NCBI GenBank assembly: GCA_009746045.1 | Contig: RPFO01000041.1 | Coordinates: 6,777,302-6,837,301 of the forward strand | Source of the DNA: Mesostigma viride | Lineage: Eukaryota > Streptophyta > Mesostigmatophyceae > Mesostigmatales > Mesostigmataceae | DNA length: 60,000 nucleotides | Direction of reading: 5' to 3' | Part shown: positions 11,615 through 22,581 of the stretch, piece after piece | Position numbering within the stretch: the stretch's first letter is position 1 | Layout of the letters: every line of letters begins with the position of its first letter | The notes under the pieces: model-generated | What the model was told of the DNA's origin: nothing | What the model saw: only the letters and a program-made list of their open reading frames with translations | Database searches by the model: none | Made by a program: the position numbers and the translations under genes

Positions 11615-13114
11615 GCACCAGCTGACCGATGGGCAAAACAAGAACCAACAAGCCTAGGTTAGCCTGCCAGAAAAAGACAAGAGCCAGCAAATTCTGGCTA
11701 GTTCTATTTTCTTAAAATCTGTCTCAAGACACTTCCTTTACAAACTGTCAGCCAGGCCGTTCCCTGTACTGCTGATGGTTGATAAACACTAAAGCCAACG
11801 TCTTGGCTTCGAACAGAAGGAAGCAGACTACCGGGTAGTCTCTTCGAGTAACGAAAGGAGGGTTCTCAGCCGAGGACAAGGAATTGTCCCTCGTGCCTGA
11901 TGACCACCTTAATGCTTTTGCCTCCCCTGCTATAGAACAATGTTTTCACAACACACACTTTGCACAGTCTGATGATGAAGCCGCACATGCGGAATTTATT
12001 GAGAAAGTTAATACAATTACAACACGTTGATAGTCTCAATATCGATGCACTCCATGCTCACGAGCCCGCAGTTAGGCAGCGCTCCATGACATGCTACCGG
12101 CCTTGCTCCCAAGGAAAGGGAGAAACACGAAGGCCACTAACGAGAGACTCGAAGAGACTACACGCTACGTGAGAGTGCTCTTCGACTATGAACCAAACCA
12201 TTCGTCATGCCACACGCATGACACACGCCACACTTGTCAGTCCAGCCAGGAATGCCCAAACTATCTTGCTGTCTGAACCATGCAAATAGAAACTGCATTT
12301 CAGTTGCCGTCCTGGCTTTCTACCACACATGCCAACAAAAGCAGGAAGGCATCCCGACAAATCTAAATTGCTACCCTGTTGCCGATCTCATCTCCTAGAG
12401 GCTCCGGCATTTCTGTCCCTGGGAATGTCCGGCATTGAGTCACGACCACCAAGGTCGAAGCATAATATCCTTCAAACAATCTGCACGCTCACACCTTGCG
12501 TGTGAGTGGCCCAGCAAACATTCAGCTTCTAATCTTTCCTTTCTAGAAGAAATCCCTTTGTAGGGCTGCCAGCGATTTCGCATTCATTCCAGCGATCTGG
12601 CTCCGCACCGCAAATTTTCCTTTTTCCATTTTCTGTCCAGTCCTCATAACGTTGACCCGCTATTCTACACCACAAAGACACCTGGCCTGTCAATAGCCTC
12701 GGCGCTGTTGAAGTCCAGCAGTCCAGCTCCAGCTCCAGCTCCAGCTCCAGCTCCAGCTGTCCACTAACTCGCGTATGATCCTCTCGACGCTGCGCACTTG
12801 TGCTGCCGTCCGCTCAAGTACGTCAGTGCTGCGCGCCCAGCCGTGCCTGGCCCGGCGCGCGCGCACGTGCACTTTCGTCCGCTCTTATGCTGCAAGTGCT
12901 AGTGTCCCCCCCCCGGTCACTAGCCTTTGTCGAGAATGCGCAGAAAACAAATTCCTTGCGCACGTCACCGGTATTGTGCATAGTGGGCGCCCGGATGACA
13001 TAGCTCGCGTCCGTGACACCCCGCCGACGCCGAGCAGCGGCGCAAGCTGCCACCATTCTTGCCAGTGGATGGAGTGATTGATGCTCCCTTGTTTTCTGCC
13101 AGGCAAGTGAGTGA
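11615..13114. other. Non-coding stretch between head-to-head Elements A and B
   Basis: There is no convincing gene here. Next to Element A it should hold that element's leader and 5' LTR, but with no second copy in view the LTR cannot be delimited. A short AGCTCC microsatellite lies at about 12716-12757. Any gag of Element B should lie here, but no zinc knuckle or capsid-like frame is seen on the plus strand, so Element B appears 5'-truncated. Confidence 0.5.
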
Positions 13115-13867
13115 TTGATGGCTGCGGGCAGCGGTGCATCACGTTGGTGCACCAAGCAGCTGCGGCACTGCAGCGGTGCGCCGACAGCCTTAGTAGACGC
13201 ACGCACATTGCCGGTGGCGGAAACTGCGCGGCGGGTCACCATGCCAGTTATGCCGGCAACCCCGGCAGACGTCCCAGCACCAACCATGCCCCGGGAAGCA
13301 ACCCGCGAGGAGCGGATGTCACGGGTGCCGAGGACAGTCACGGTGGCAAAGTACCCTGATGGGTCCCCGGCTATCGCTTTCCAGGCAATAAGCGAGGACG
13401 GCACTTGTCATGGGGCCCTATGGTGTGCCCCAGCGCAAAGTCCGTCACCAAGCTGGATGGCGGAGCCAGGCCGCTCGTGATCACCATGGAGCTGGCCAAG
13501 ATGACAGTGTGGTGCGACCCGTGAGAACGGCGGGCTCATAGACAGCACCGTTCTCGTGGAGGGTTGGAAAGGGCCAGCGGCGCGACCCGATGCAATGACT
13601 TCCATGCTGATCAACGTCATCCTCAACCCCACGGACCCAAAGCGGATGGCCTGCGTGGCTGTGCCGGCCTTGGTGGTCGACAGGTGTGGGTATGCGGCCC
13701 TTGTCGTGATGGACGTCATGTATCGCCTCGGGCTCATAATTGACCCTTGGCTGGAGGTTGCGACCTACCGCCGTGATTGGCAGGGGGAGGGGAAGCAAAA
13801 GGCGCTTCTTCCCATTCAGTGCAGCAGCGACACGGAGCCTATAACCCGCAGGGGGTGGTGTCGCTAG
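13115..13867 (+). pseudogene. Retropepsin region of Element B
   Basis: This is homologous to the Element A retropepsin. YPDGSPAIAFQA matches YPDGEPAMAFQA, KLDGGARPLVI (near 13450-13485, in a shifted frame) matches KLDSGAQPLVI, and WKGPAARPDAMTSMLINVILNP matches WQGPAAKPFAMTAVQVMVILNP. The catalytic Asp is kept, with DGG where A has DSG. An in-frame stop follows at about 13520. At least two frame changes and this stop make the copy non-functional as assembled. Confidence 0.75.
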
Positions 13868-13946
13868 ACGCGTGTGTGGCTGCAGTGGTGTCGCCCGCCA
13901 GCATAGAGGTGGAGCCAGGGGATGCGGCTGAGAACTGGGGGGGGGC

Positions 13947-15588
13947 GTGTGGCCGGACGCGCAAGCGGTGCACATGGCCCAAGCGGCTAGCGACCAGCGC
14001 GCGCGCGATAGGCACCGGTGTGTGCTGCCTGCGGCGTTGCCAGCGCGGGATGCGCAGAGGCAAAGTTGGCTTGCCCAGGTTGCGCCCCTGCCACGCCTGC
14101 GCGATGTGCGCACACGGGTGATGGCGGCATGTCAGGCACTGCCCAAGGGTGCTGGGGGGAAGCGGCGCCAGCCGGGTGCCATCACGCAGTACCCCGGCTT
14201 TAGCGCAGAGGTGCTGGAACGCATCCCGGACTTCGGGCGTGCCACCGTCGTGCTGGAGCTGTTCGCAGGTATGGGTGGCGGCATAGCCGGTTTCCTGAGC
14301 AGCGGGGGGGTATGCAGCAAGCTCATTGCGGTGGAGGCATCGCTCACAGCCAGGGCGGCATATTGGCACCACTGCGCTATCTTGTCGCAAGCATACCCAG
14401 CACAATTTCCTCCATCCGCCTGGGCTGATGTCTTCGGCGAGGGCACTCATGACGTGCGCTTCCTTAATTGGGCAGCAGCAGCTGCGCCGCCTCATCTCAC
14501 AACATGCATGGCGAGGTAGCCGGTTGGTCATTGCTGGCTGGAAGTGCCAAGGCATGAGCCAGGCTGGGCATGGCCGGGGCCTTGCCGACAGCAGGAGCGG
14601 CCTATTTTGGGACATGCTGCGCATTGTGGGCGAGCTCCATGCAGCAGCTGCAGCAGCTAGGTGCCACCCGCCTACTTATTTGAAAATGTAGTGGCGGTGG
14701 ACAGTCCCAGCCCCACTGTTCGGGAGGATTGGGGCACCATTGTGGGTATTTTGGGGGAACCTGTGGTGTCGGACAATGCCGGGCTGGGAGGTAATACCCA
14801 TCATCTGCTGCGCGCGTTCTGGACCAACATCGCTTGCCAAGGTTCTACGCAGGCGGTGATGCAGCACGTCGCTAGCCAGATTGTGAGCTGCCACCGGTCG
14901 ATGTCGTGTTGCCCAGTCAACTCACGGCGCAGTATGTGGAGCACGATGATCAGGCACCCTACGCGCCCGTCAACAAGGCAGGCGCCCCCATGCGAGCACT
15001 GCCCACCCTTAATATTGTCAGCTACCAAGCGTCCCAGGCTTATCGTGACCGGGGCAAGGGGCTTGTGTGGGAGCGTGCCACAGGTCTCTTGGTTCAGCCA
15101 CCCGCGGGGTTTCGTGAACTACATAAGCATGGGCTTTGCCGAAGGTGCATCCGCAGCCCCAGGGCTCCTGGAGGTGGAGCGATGGTCGCTCATTGGCCAG
15201 GCCATGTCAGCCTGGCAGGTGGGGTACACCTTGCTAGCAGCGCAAGGTGTGCGGAGGGTGCAGCGGGTTGCACTCCCCGTCCATGCTGCGACTGCACAGG
15301 CGCAGAGTGACACTTCTCCACCCACCGGTGCTGCGCCGGCTGGTGTGCCTAAGGCGGAGCGTGCAGGCGGCAGGGGCCAAGGGTGGTCCTACACCTGGCG
15401 GCAGGTATGGTCAGTCATCCTCATGACTGCGCTCCTCACCAGCTGTGTGTTCTCAGCAGCTCCGGACGGCCTTTCAGTTCCTCGTGGCGAAGGCACAACG
15501 GCAGGTGGGAGAGCGAGGCATTGTAAACGCCGGGAGCGGCGGCATACATGCTGTTTCAGTCGGCGGCCGTGCGCGGTCCCACGGTGCA
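13947..15588 (+). pseudogene. Cytosine-5 DNA methyltransferase domain of Element B
   Basis: All main C5-methyltransferase blocks are readable over three frames. Motif I is VLELFAGMGGGIAGF (about 14250-14295). Motif IV is GWKCQGMSQAGHGRGL, with the catalytic Cys codon at 14545-14547. Motif VI is ENV at 14682-14690. A motif VIII-like LRAFWTN lies near 14810-14830, and motif X is ERWSLIGQAMSAWQ near 15175-15220. In most eukaryotic DNMTs motif IV begins PPCQ or SPC; here Lys replaces the Pro, and Element A has Glu. The target-recognition region between VIII and X is short. Frame changes occur near 14500, 14660 and 14880. The end of the domain reads in frame into the RT part once CACTA-1 is removed. 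Confidence 0.85.
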
Positions 15589-15610
15589 CACTAGGAACTC
15601 GGCTGAGAAT
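15589..15610 (+). repeat. Left terminal inverted repeat of CACTA-1
   Basis: It begins CACTAGGAACTCGG and is the exact reverse complement of 30042-30063. The bases before it are GCA. Confidence 0.85.
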
Positions 15611-15935
15611 TGATTGAGAATTTTTGAGAATTGCTGAGAATTGGCTGAGAATATCTGAGAATATCTGAGAATTTCTGAGAATTTCTGAGAATATGCTGAG
15701 AATTTCTGAGAATTTCTGAGAATTGGCTGAGAAAAGCTGAGAATTTCTGAGAATATGCTGAGAATAATTAAGGGGTGAGAATTTTTGAGAATAACGGGAA
15801 TTGGGGATCGAGAATAGTGCACAGGCTGAGAATATTGAGAAAACTGAGAATATTGGGAAACTGAGAATATTGAGAAAACTGAGAATATTGAGAAAACTGA
15901 GAATAACAAGGGACTGAGAATACGGAGAAAATGCA
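15611..15935 (+). repeat. Left subterminal TGAGAAT array of CACTA-1
   Basis: There are about 30 imperfect copies of (C)TGAGAAT separated by a few T, A or C bases, ending near ACGGAGAAAA. The right array at 29694-30041 has the same motif inverted and the same inner end. In known CACTA elements such arrays bind the element-encoded DNA-binding protein. Confidence 0.75.
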
Positions 15936-17635
15936 AACCATAGACCTTATGCTAGCAGCAGCAATCTGCCAGCATAAGAATCAGCATTGTTGCAAACAAT
16001 GCTAGGAGGACAAATTCTTTTCTTATCAAAATAGTATGCCATATTGATTATGACAAATATTCACTGCATTTGCTGACCACCCCGCATTTGCTAGCTAGGC
16101 CCATGTATGTAATGGCCTCCCATTTCCCATCGGACCATGCTGAATTTCTCATCCAAAGAATCTGCTACATTGGAAACATGGCCGAAATGCGACTACGAGT
16201 CCTTGCTCCAGGTGCGTTGGCGCTTCGCCGGTGTGCCGCTTTTCTGCTCCACGAACATATACGAAAATCGGAAATACAAGGGATGAAAATCATACAGTTC
16301 ATACATTAGAAAGCAAGCAGTAGCAGCAGCAGCCGTAACTTTAAAAATCAAGAGATGTTCCAATGATACGTTATGGATGGGTGACATGGCTGTGAACAGC
16401 ATACGCAAAAATTCATGATATGCATGCAAAATACACGGCATGGGCAAACATATCTGGAGCTCCTTACTCGTCAATGATTCCCACTTTGTTGGCGTCCAGA
16501 GCTTCTGCACCACAAAAACTCTGGAGATAATCGAGTAAAGACATAACCTGTGTACTATAATGGGTTACCAAGTCTGATCTGACTAAAGATGAGATTGCTG
16601 ACAGGCAGAAACTATTGAAAGGGTTACCCAAGTGAAAGCCTATCACCACTATTATCGACATGACCGATGCATTGAAAAAGGGAAAACACGTCAATACACT
16701 GTGAAGCTCCAGGGTAACTAGACTAAGTGTTCTGTTGAAGGGCTGATTCTGGCAGGAACGGCATTAAAGTACACGCAGAACCTAGAATCAAGGTATGGCG
16801 GCTAACCTTCATCTTACTATAAAGAAACTATGCTCAGAGAACCACCAAGAAAACGATGGTAATAACGATCAGAAGGTAATTAAAGTTTCAGCAGATGGGA
16901 TATAAATTTGCAAAAAGCCAGGTTTTGGTTGTCGACAGCAAAGACTGGCGCCATGGGGAAAATGCCACGCACATCTTGCTAAATGTAAGAGGAGAATCGC
17001 AAAAAGTCATGTAAAGGGAGTTAGAAAGAGCATGCATTCTAGCAGGGCCACAGACAGAAGGCGGACAACAACAGTATCGACTCTAGGAATGGGATGGTAG
17101 CAAGTACTCACCACAGGTCTTGAGCAAGAGCCAGTCTCTGCCATTCGCGCGTAGGCATCATGCCAGTCGGACGGCGTCAGTCACGCGCAATACACACGCA
17201 AAATTGAACGGCAAACGGCAACATAGATGCACAGATGCATAAGATGCCGAGCGCACAAAGACCATGGTCATGAAAACAGTCAAAAAACACACCGACGTTC
17301 ATAGCTCTGAGAAAGATGGCCATGCAGCTTTACCCGCAACGAAATGGCCTACGCATGAGCACGGCCGGCATGCTAACTATAAAGACGTCAAGCCATACGA
17401 CGAACTTCGCTGACCTGAGTGGTTGAAGAGCTTGGCAGGCTCCAGAGGTCCTGATGATGCGGCTAGCGTAAAGAACTGCATGATATATACCACAGCCGGC
17501 TATGTTCAAGGCCATACCTCTCCCGGCCAGTAGGCTCGAAACACACGCCCTGATCAAGCAAGCTGTTTCCGGCCCCACCGTCTAGGTCATCTAGTCGCTC
17601 TACACATAAGCCAGCCATAATTTCAATGCACAAGG
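15936..17635. other. CACTA-1 interior, no recognised gene
   Basis: The stretch is AT-richer than its surroundings and holds only short open frames. One minus-strand frame (16464-16694) reads GFHLGNPFNSFCLSAISSLV and could be an exon, but I cannot assign it. A 35-bp stretch near 16812-16848 (TATAAAGAAACTA...) resembles the end of the 47.06/48.44-kb direct repeats. Confidence 0.4.
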
Positions 17636-18635
17636 CTACACATTTCCATCTCCATTCATCTTCATCATCCTGAACGACTTGAAAACGCGGACAAGATAAC
17701 GGAAGGCTCCAGGTTGGAAAATACGTGTGCGGGGTATAATACGTGGACTTAAAATACGCGTATTATACGTGGGGGGTATAAAATACGCGGTGGTAAAATG
17801 CGCGACAGTTTTTGTGGTCCAATTGTCAGTCACCCAATTAGCACGCTCCTTGATGATGGTCATGCAGTTATTACAACTGAAATTTGGTGTATATGCTTAT
17901 TTATTAACATCTTCCATTTATGCCCTGCAATCCTATCTGATTATGATTTGTTAAATGCAGGGGGGAGCATGCTGCAACGGGAATAGTAAGGATTCAATTA
18001 ATTAATTGATTGTAAGGAAAGCCATCCACTATATAATGCATGAGAGGACATAAGACACAACTTCCGAGAAGGAGGGGTGACGTGCCCTCCTTTGTACTGG
18101 ATCATGGCGCCGGCCACCATCTGCTTGAAAGAGGCGCTCTCAGCCGCATTGAAGGCAATGCCGTTCTCGATAAAAAATTCGGCAGCCAGCAGCTGGACAC
18201 CTTTCTCGTCGACGGGCCGGGAACCAGCCATTTGGTGATGCTCAGCTGGCCTTTGCTGGGAACCGACGACAAGTCAGCCGGCGCAGCCCCTCCCATCTCC
18301 GCCATTGCCCTGTTCAAATTGTGCTGCTTCTAGGCGTCTGACTGCTGCGACTTGTTGTTATACATCCTGAGAAACCTGCTCCGGATATTCGGTGGAATTT
18401 TGTCGCAGGGTAACATCCCTTCCCCTGCGATTCCGGCAAAGTGTGCACGGACTCGGAATACGCTGATTGCCCCCGCCCCGTATGAGAACTTCTTGTTGCA
18501 AAATGAGCAGAACTTATTCGACACAAACTGCGTTTTGTTACTAACAGCATCTGTGACTGCTTCTTTCTTCTCGAGAACGAAATCCCATTCAGGCCCTTTC
18601 TTCTTCATGGCTGCAAATCGAAAATGGCTGCACAC
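17636..18635 (-). pseudogene. hAT-like transposase remnant with BED zinc finger
   Basis: The minus-strand frame at 18635-18330 carries a BED-type finger: CSFCNKKFSYGAGAI, then RAHFAGIAGEGMLPCDKIPPNI, the typical C-x2-C...H...C pattern of hAT transposases. It continues, after a frame change, into LLAAEFFIENGIAFNAAESASFKQMV and then TPPSRKLC (18230-18050), which resembles the conserved hAT segment before the catalytic core. A segment at 17863-17780 (RANWVTDNWTTKTVAHF) may be the next block. The catalytic and C-terminal dimerisation regions are not seen, and there are no terminal repeats, so this is a decayed fragment. Confidence 0.6.
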
Positions 18636-19583
18636 TGTCGCACAGTCGCACTGGCCTCGTCGTCGCTATATTGCATTACACCGTCAGTAGCACAGCTGGC
18701 ATTTGCTGGCACACTGTTATTATGCGTTATGTACCTAGTCCTACTAGCTGTCTCCTACCGGCCAAACATTTTGCAAGGCTTGCGCTTTATGAAAAGAACT
18801 GTACGCATCTACTTCTAGTAGTAAAAATCTCAAATGTGCAGTGAGCGCGCCGCGCCCAGAACCTGGGCACCGCGCCAGTGCCCGCTGCCCGCTGGTACCC
18901 CCGAAAAATTATAAGTCCAAACCGCGTGGTCAGACATAAAATACGCGTAAAATACGCGGAGGCCCAAAATATGCTTTATCCCGCATTTTTTCGCATTCGT
19001 ACGGCGTACATAACAACCGAGCAACCATGGTCCGGATTCTCCCGATTTCTGGCCTGCGCTGGTTGTCTCCTTGATACCTAGTGTACTGTGCACCTACATC
19101 TATACTGATACGCCGCGTTTGCTGCAGAAACCACAGCATTTAGCGGACCTGCAGTGCTTGTTATTCGGTGGTTGCACCCATTGGTTACGTATGGAACTCG
19201 GTTGCCCCATCGCGCTCGAGCTAGCGTCGTCTATGTGCCCTCACTGCCCGGCGCTAGCCCCAGCACTGACTGTTAAGCATGGACTTGCCTGCGAACAACG
19301 GCTAAGTCAAACGTTTTTTGAATTTTGCGCAAAAAAACGGTTGCGACTTGTGAAAGGTCACATCCGTACTCCGTAGCCAGCGGTAGGCGGAGGGTCTGAC
19401 TGGTAAGCATGGACTTGCCTGCGAACAACGGCTACGTCAAACGTTTTTTTGAATTTTGCGCAAAAAAACGGTTGCGACTTGCCACAGGTCACATCCGTTG
19501 CCAGCGGCAGGCGGAATGTCTCGAGTGATTCCAGCCAAGCGATCTTCCGTAGAGTCATGAAATTCTATCTTCCACTGGTTACT
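18636..19583. other. CACTA-1 interior with a 52-bp dispersed repeat
   Basis: No gene is recognised. Positions 19024-19075 are identical to 42367-42418 inside CACTA-2. Two imperfect 60-bp tandem copies (TGGACTTGCCTGCGAACAACGG...) lie near 19278-19345 and 19405-19475. Confidence 0.45.
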
Positions 19584-19588
19584 ACTTG

Positions 19589-20283
19589 AGTTAACGCCAA
19601 GCGCATTGGCGTGATCCTGATTCGGCATATCTCTGCGATTCCAGCGGCACCGGAACGAGTTCATTCCGACAAGTATCAAGAAAGTTATGGCGTTCCGACT
19701 TCCCGGTCGCGCGCGAGCGCGAGCCGGCTGTTCTTCTAAGTCGGACGTGAATATTTGCCGACGACATATGGGGTCGACAGTAATTCCTGGGCTGACAGGA
19801 ATTAGGTGCTGTACCTACGACGGTATTGGATTAATACGTCGTACGCAGGAAATAGGAACCTTAACCTGTGGTCTGTTGGTACCGCAGGCTTAGTCCTGGA
19901 CTTCTAGGTGCAGATGCAATAATCACTGTGGTGACTGTACTCTGTGGTCACTGTGCCTGTATGGCAGACCTACTGTATAGGACTGGGCGCTGTACAGGTA
20001 GTGAATACTGTACCGGGGTGTTATTACTGAGCAGGCCTCCTAGGCTGCTCAGGACTAGCAAGCACAGTGCACAAGTATATAAACAATAGGCCAGTGCCAA
20101 ATGGGCATCTCTTGCGAGCCCGCCTCACGTGTTGTGCCTTGACTTGGCAAGCGCGTGTACAAGCCTCAAGTGTGTGAGCGCTGTAACATTATCCGATTTT
20201 AACAAAGCTCCGTTTCCAACCATATTCACACATTGCTGCATTGCAACCATATCCTTCACATTGCGTTGCTAAGAACGTTAACT
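19589..20283 (+). repeat. 5' LTR of Copia-2
   Basis: It starts AGTTAACGCC and ends AACGTTAACT. A TATA-like TATATAAA lies at 20076-20083 and could mark the promoter, with transcription starting about 30 bp on. The sequence after the LTR (CAAATTACAACCAG) is not a recognised tRNA-complementary primer site. Confidence 0.93.
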
Positions 20284-20376
20284 CAAATTACAACCAGTCT
20301 CAGCGGAACGGCCAGGAGGGTCGTTGCCGGTTGCGGTGTGCAGCGTTGACGACGCGAGGAGCTCGTCCGGTGGTGA

Positions 20377-21291
20377 ATGGTGCAGGAGGAACAACGGCAG
20401 CAGGATTTCCGGTTTCGGCAGTCTGCTGGGGGTTCGATTTCTCCTGAATTACGTCGTGTCGTTCGGGATCTATCTTTATTGCTTGCAGATCGTCCGCCTG
20501 TAATCGCAGCTTCGTGCAATTCGTCGACGACCAGGTCGAAGATTGGGAGCGAATTCTGCGACACGTACAAACCATCGTCATTCCGGAGCACCGGAGCATC
20601 GACGACCTTGAGCAGGAGCTTCACGGGTTGGTCGGCATCCAGACGGTGATTACAGCAGTAGCAGAGCGAGTGCGGACGGAGTTGGCGGCAAGGCGAGGCG
20701 AGGTTGCGGAGGCAGCTGGCGCAGGGCGACACGAGTTTGTACCGACAGTAGCGGGCGCGGGAGTACCACGTGCTTTCGCAGGCGGCATCGGCGACGAGGG
20801 TGTTGCAGCGGGCCAGTTAGGCGTGAACGACGCGGAGCGGAGCACTACAGGCGGCTTGCAGAGGTCGGGGCGACAGCGGAAGCCATCACCGGAGGACAGC
20901 GCGCGACAAGAGTCGGCAGGTTTCCGGAGCGAGTAAGAGTTCCTTTTCAGGAACTGCCCCGCCCCTTCGCGTTCGTGTGACGCGTTGGGAGAGTTTGCAC
21001 CTCTTGGGTACGATAGTGACCTTGAGGTGGGAGCAGGGGGTGTCGCTGGGCTAGGCGACGAGACACTTGGCGACCACGAGGTGCCAAGATACAATCCGCG
21101 GGGTGCCAACGACGGGTTGTCACCTGTCTACTTACCAACGGTGACGATTCAGTCATCGCGGGCCGACAGCGGGTCGACGACGGCGCAGCAGGTAGCAGGG
21201 TACCAGAGCTGATTGTGGTGAGCGACAGCGACGACGACAGCGACAAGGAGAACCAGGACGCGCCTGGGGCCAGCCGTGGTGGTCTTGCCTG
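20377..21291 (+). pseudogene. Extra ORF of Copia-2 between the LTR and gag, with a SUMO-interacting-like motif
   Basis: Reading begins MVQEEQRQQDFRFRQ (20377), shifts frame near 20515 to a helical region (QFVDDQVEDWERILRHV, DLEQELHGLV), and after further shifts ends with VPELIVVSDSDDDSDKEN before TGA near 21291. The ELIVV core followed by an acidic Ser/Asp run fits the SUMO-interacting motif pattern. Copia-1 has a similar helical ORF at the same place without that tail. The function is unknown. At least two frame changes are needed, which could be errors or decay. Confidence 0.5.
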
Positions 21292-21394
21292 AGTGGTAAC
21301 ACTTGGCACTTTCCTTTCTTGTTCAGTAGCTTATATTGCTTTAATTGCTGCTTGGCCACTTGGCTGGCTGTAGCAGATCTGAACAGAGGCCATC

Positions 21395-22581
21395 ATGGAG
21401 GATGGAGCTATCAACCAACAAGCGGGCTTTATGGGCTTCGCGCGGCGCGGCGCTGGGCTGGATGGACGAGATGGACGCGATGGACGCGGTGGACGCGATG
21501 GACGCGGGGACGGCCAGGCGCTGGGAGACCAGGCTGAGGTGCCAGATAATCAGAGCCAAGGATCGCAGGGCGGGCAGCACGCGCCAGCCGCAGATCAAGC
21601 GGCGCCTAAGCGACCAACGTGGCTGAGGGGTACGCGGTGCTAGGCCAGTTTCAGTCCATCAAGGACAATTGGCAGCCCCGGGATGCTGAGAGGATGTTAG
21701 AGGACATGAACTTGTACACGGAGATATACAACGGTGACAAGCTTCGCATCCTGGCGTCTAGTGCCTACATACGGCAGTCGGCGAGGCGGCTGTTCAAGTT
21801 TGTTCGGGAGCGACACGCGGCGGGGGACACCTGGGCGGCGTTTATGACGCGACTCAGGTCGTTCCTGAGTGACAAGAGGACCATAGATGGGTCCCACCTG
21901 AAGCAAGAATACCTGGACTACAAGCCCATCAAGGGGCAGCTAGTGGTCCACGCCTTTGAAGACTTCGTCAAGCTGAGGGAGGACGCCATGGCCAAGGGCT
22001 TCTTCGTCGCAGATCGGATGGCCATGGGCGACTTTCTCAAGTCGCTGCAGCTGGATCCGGTCACCATGGATAATGTGACCATCCACATGCGACAGGTCCA
22101 TGGCTGGGCAGCCATGACGGACCAGTTGTATGAGTGTTTCAGCGGCAAGTACGTGGGTGGTAAGCGCCCTCGTCAGGGTGATGAGGAGGCCACTGAACCC
22201 ACGGTTAAGTCCATGAGGGGATCGGGCCACGGGGGCCCAGCGCCCTCGAGAGGGCCTGAGACCTCTTCAAGGGGTCGAGGAAGGTCCAGGAGGGGGCGTG
22301 ACAGAAGGGCTGGACGGGGGACCCCGCCGAAGTCGGGACATCCACAGTCCCAGTTTGACTTCAAGAGGGTGGGTGGTCCTCCCAAGGCTGGGCCCAGCAG
22401 TGGGACCTCACGGGACATCAGTCAGGTGGAATGTTATTTCTGCCAGGGGAAGGGTCACTTCAGGAATGAGTGTCCCTCGTACCTGAGGCAGGAAGGTCAG
22501 AGCAAGCCAGCTCAGGGTGGCAGCAAGGACAAGGCTGGTCCATCCCAGGACAAGGGCAAGGGCAAGGCTGCTGATCATTGA
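21395..22581 (+). pseudogene. Copia-2 gag with CCHC zinc knuckle (one frameshift)
   Basis: Gag probably starts at ATG 21395 (MEDGAINQQAG), followed by a run of GRDGRDG repeats. It must change frame near 21610 to enter the main capsid-like frame (YAVLGQFQSIKDNW onward). It has a helical region (DTWAAFMTRLRSFLSDKR), an Arg/Gly-rich linker, the zinc knuckle CYFCQGKGHFRNEC near 22433-22474, and a Lys/Gly-rich tail. The TGA at 22579-22581 is followed by CTT. The same frame continues open into pol, so pol could be made by reading through this stop. Confidence 0.85.
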
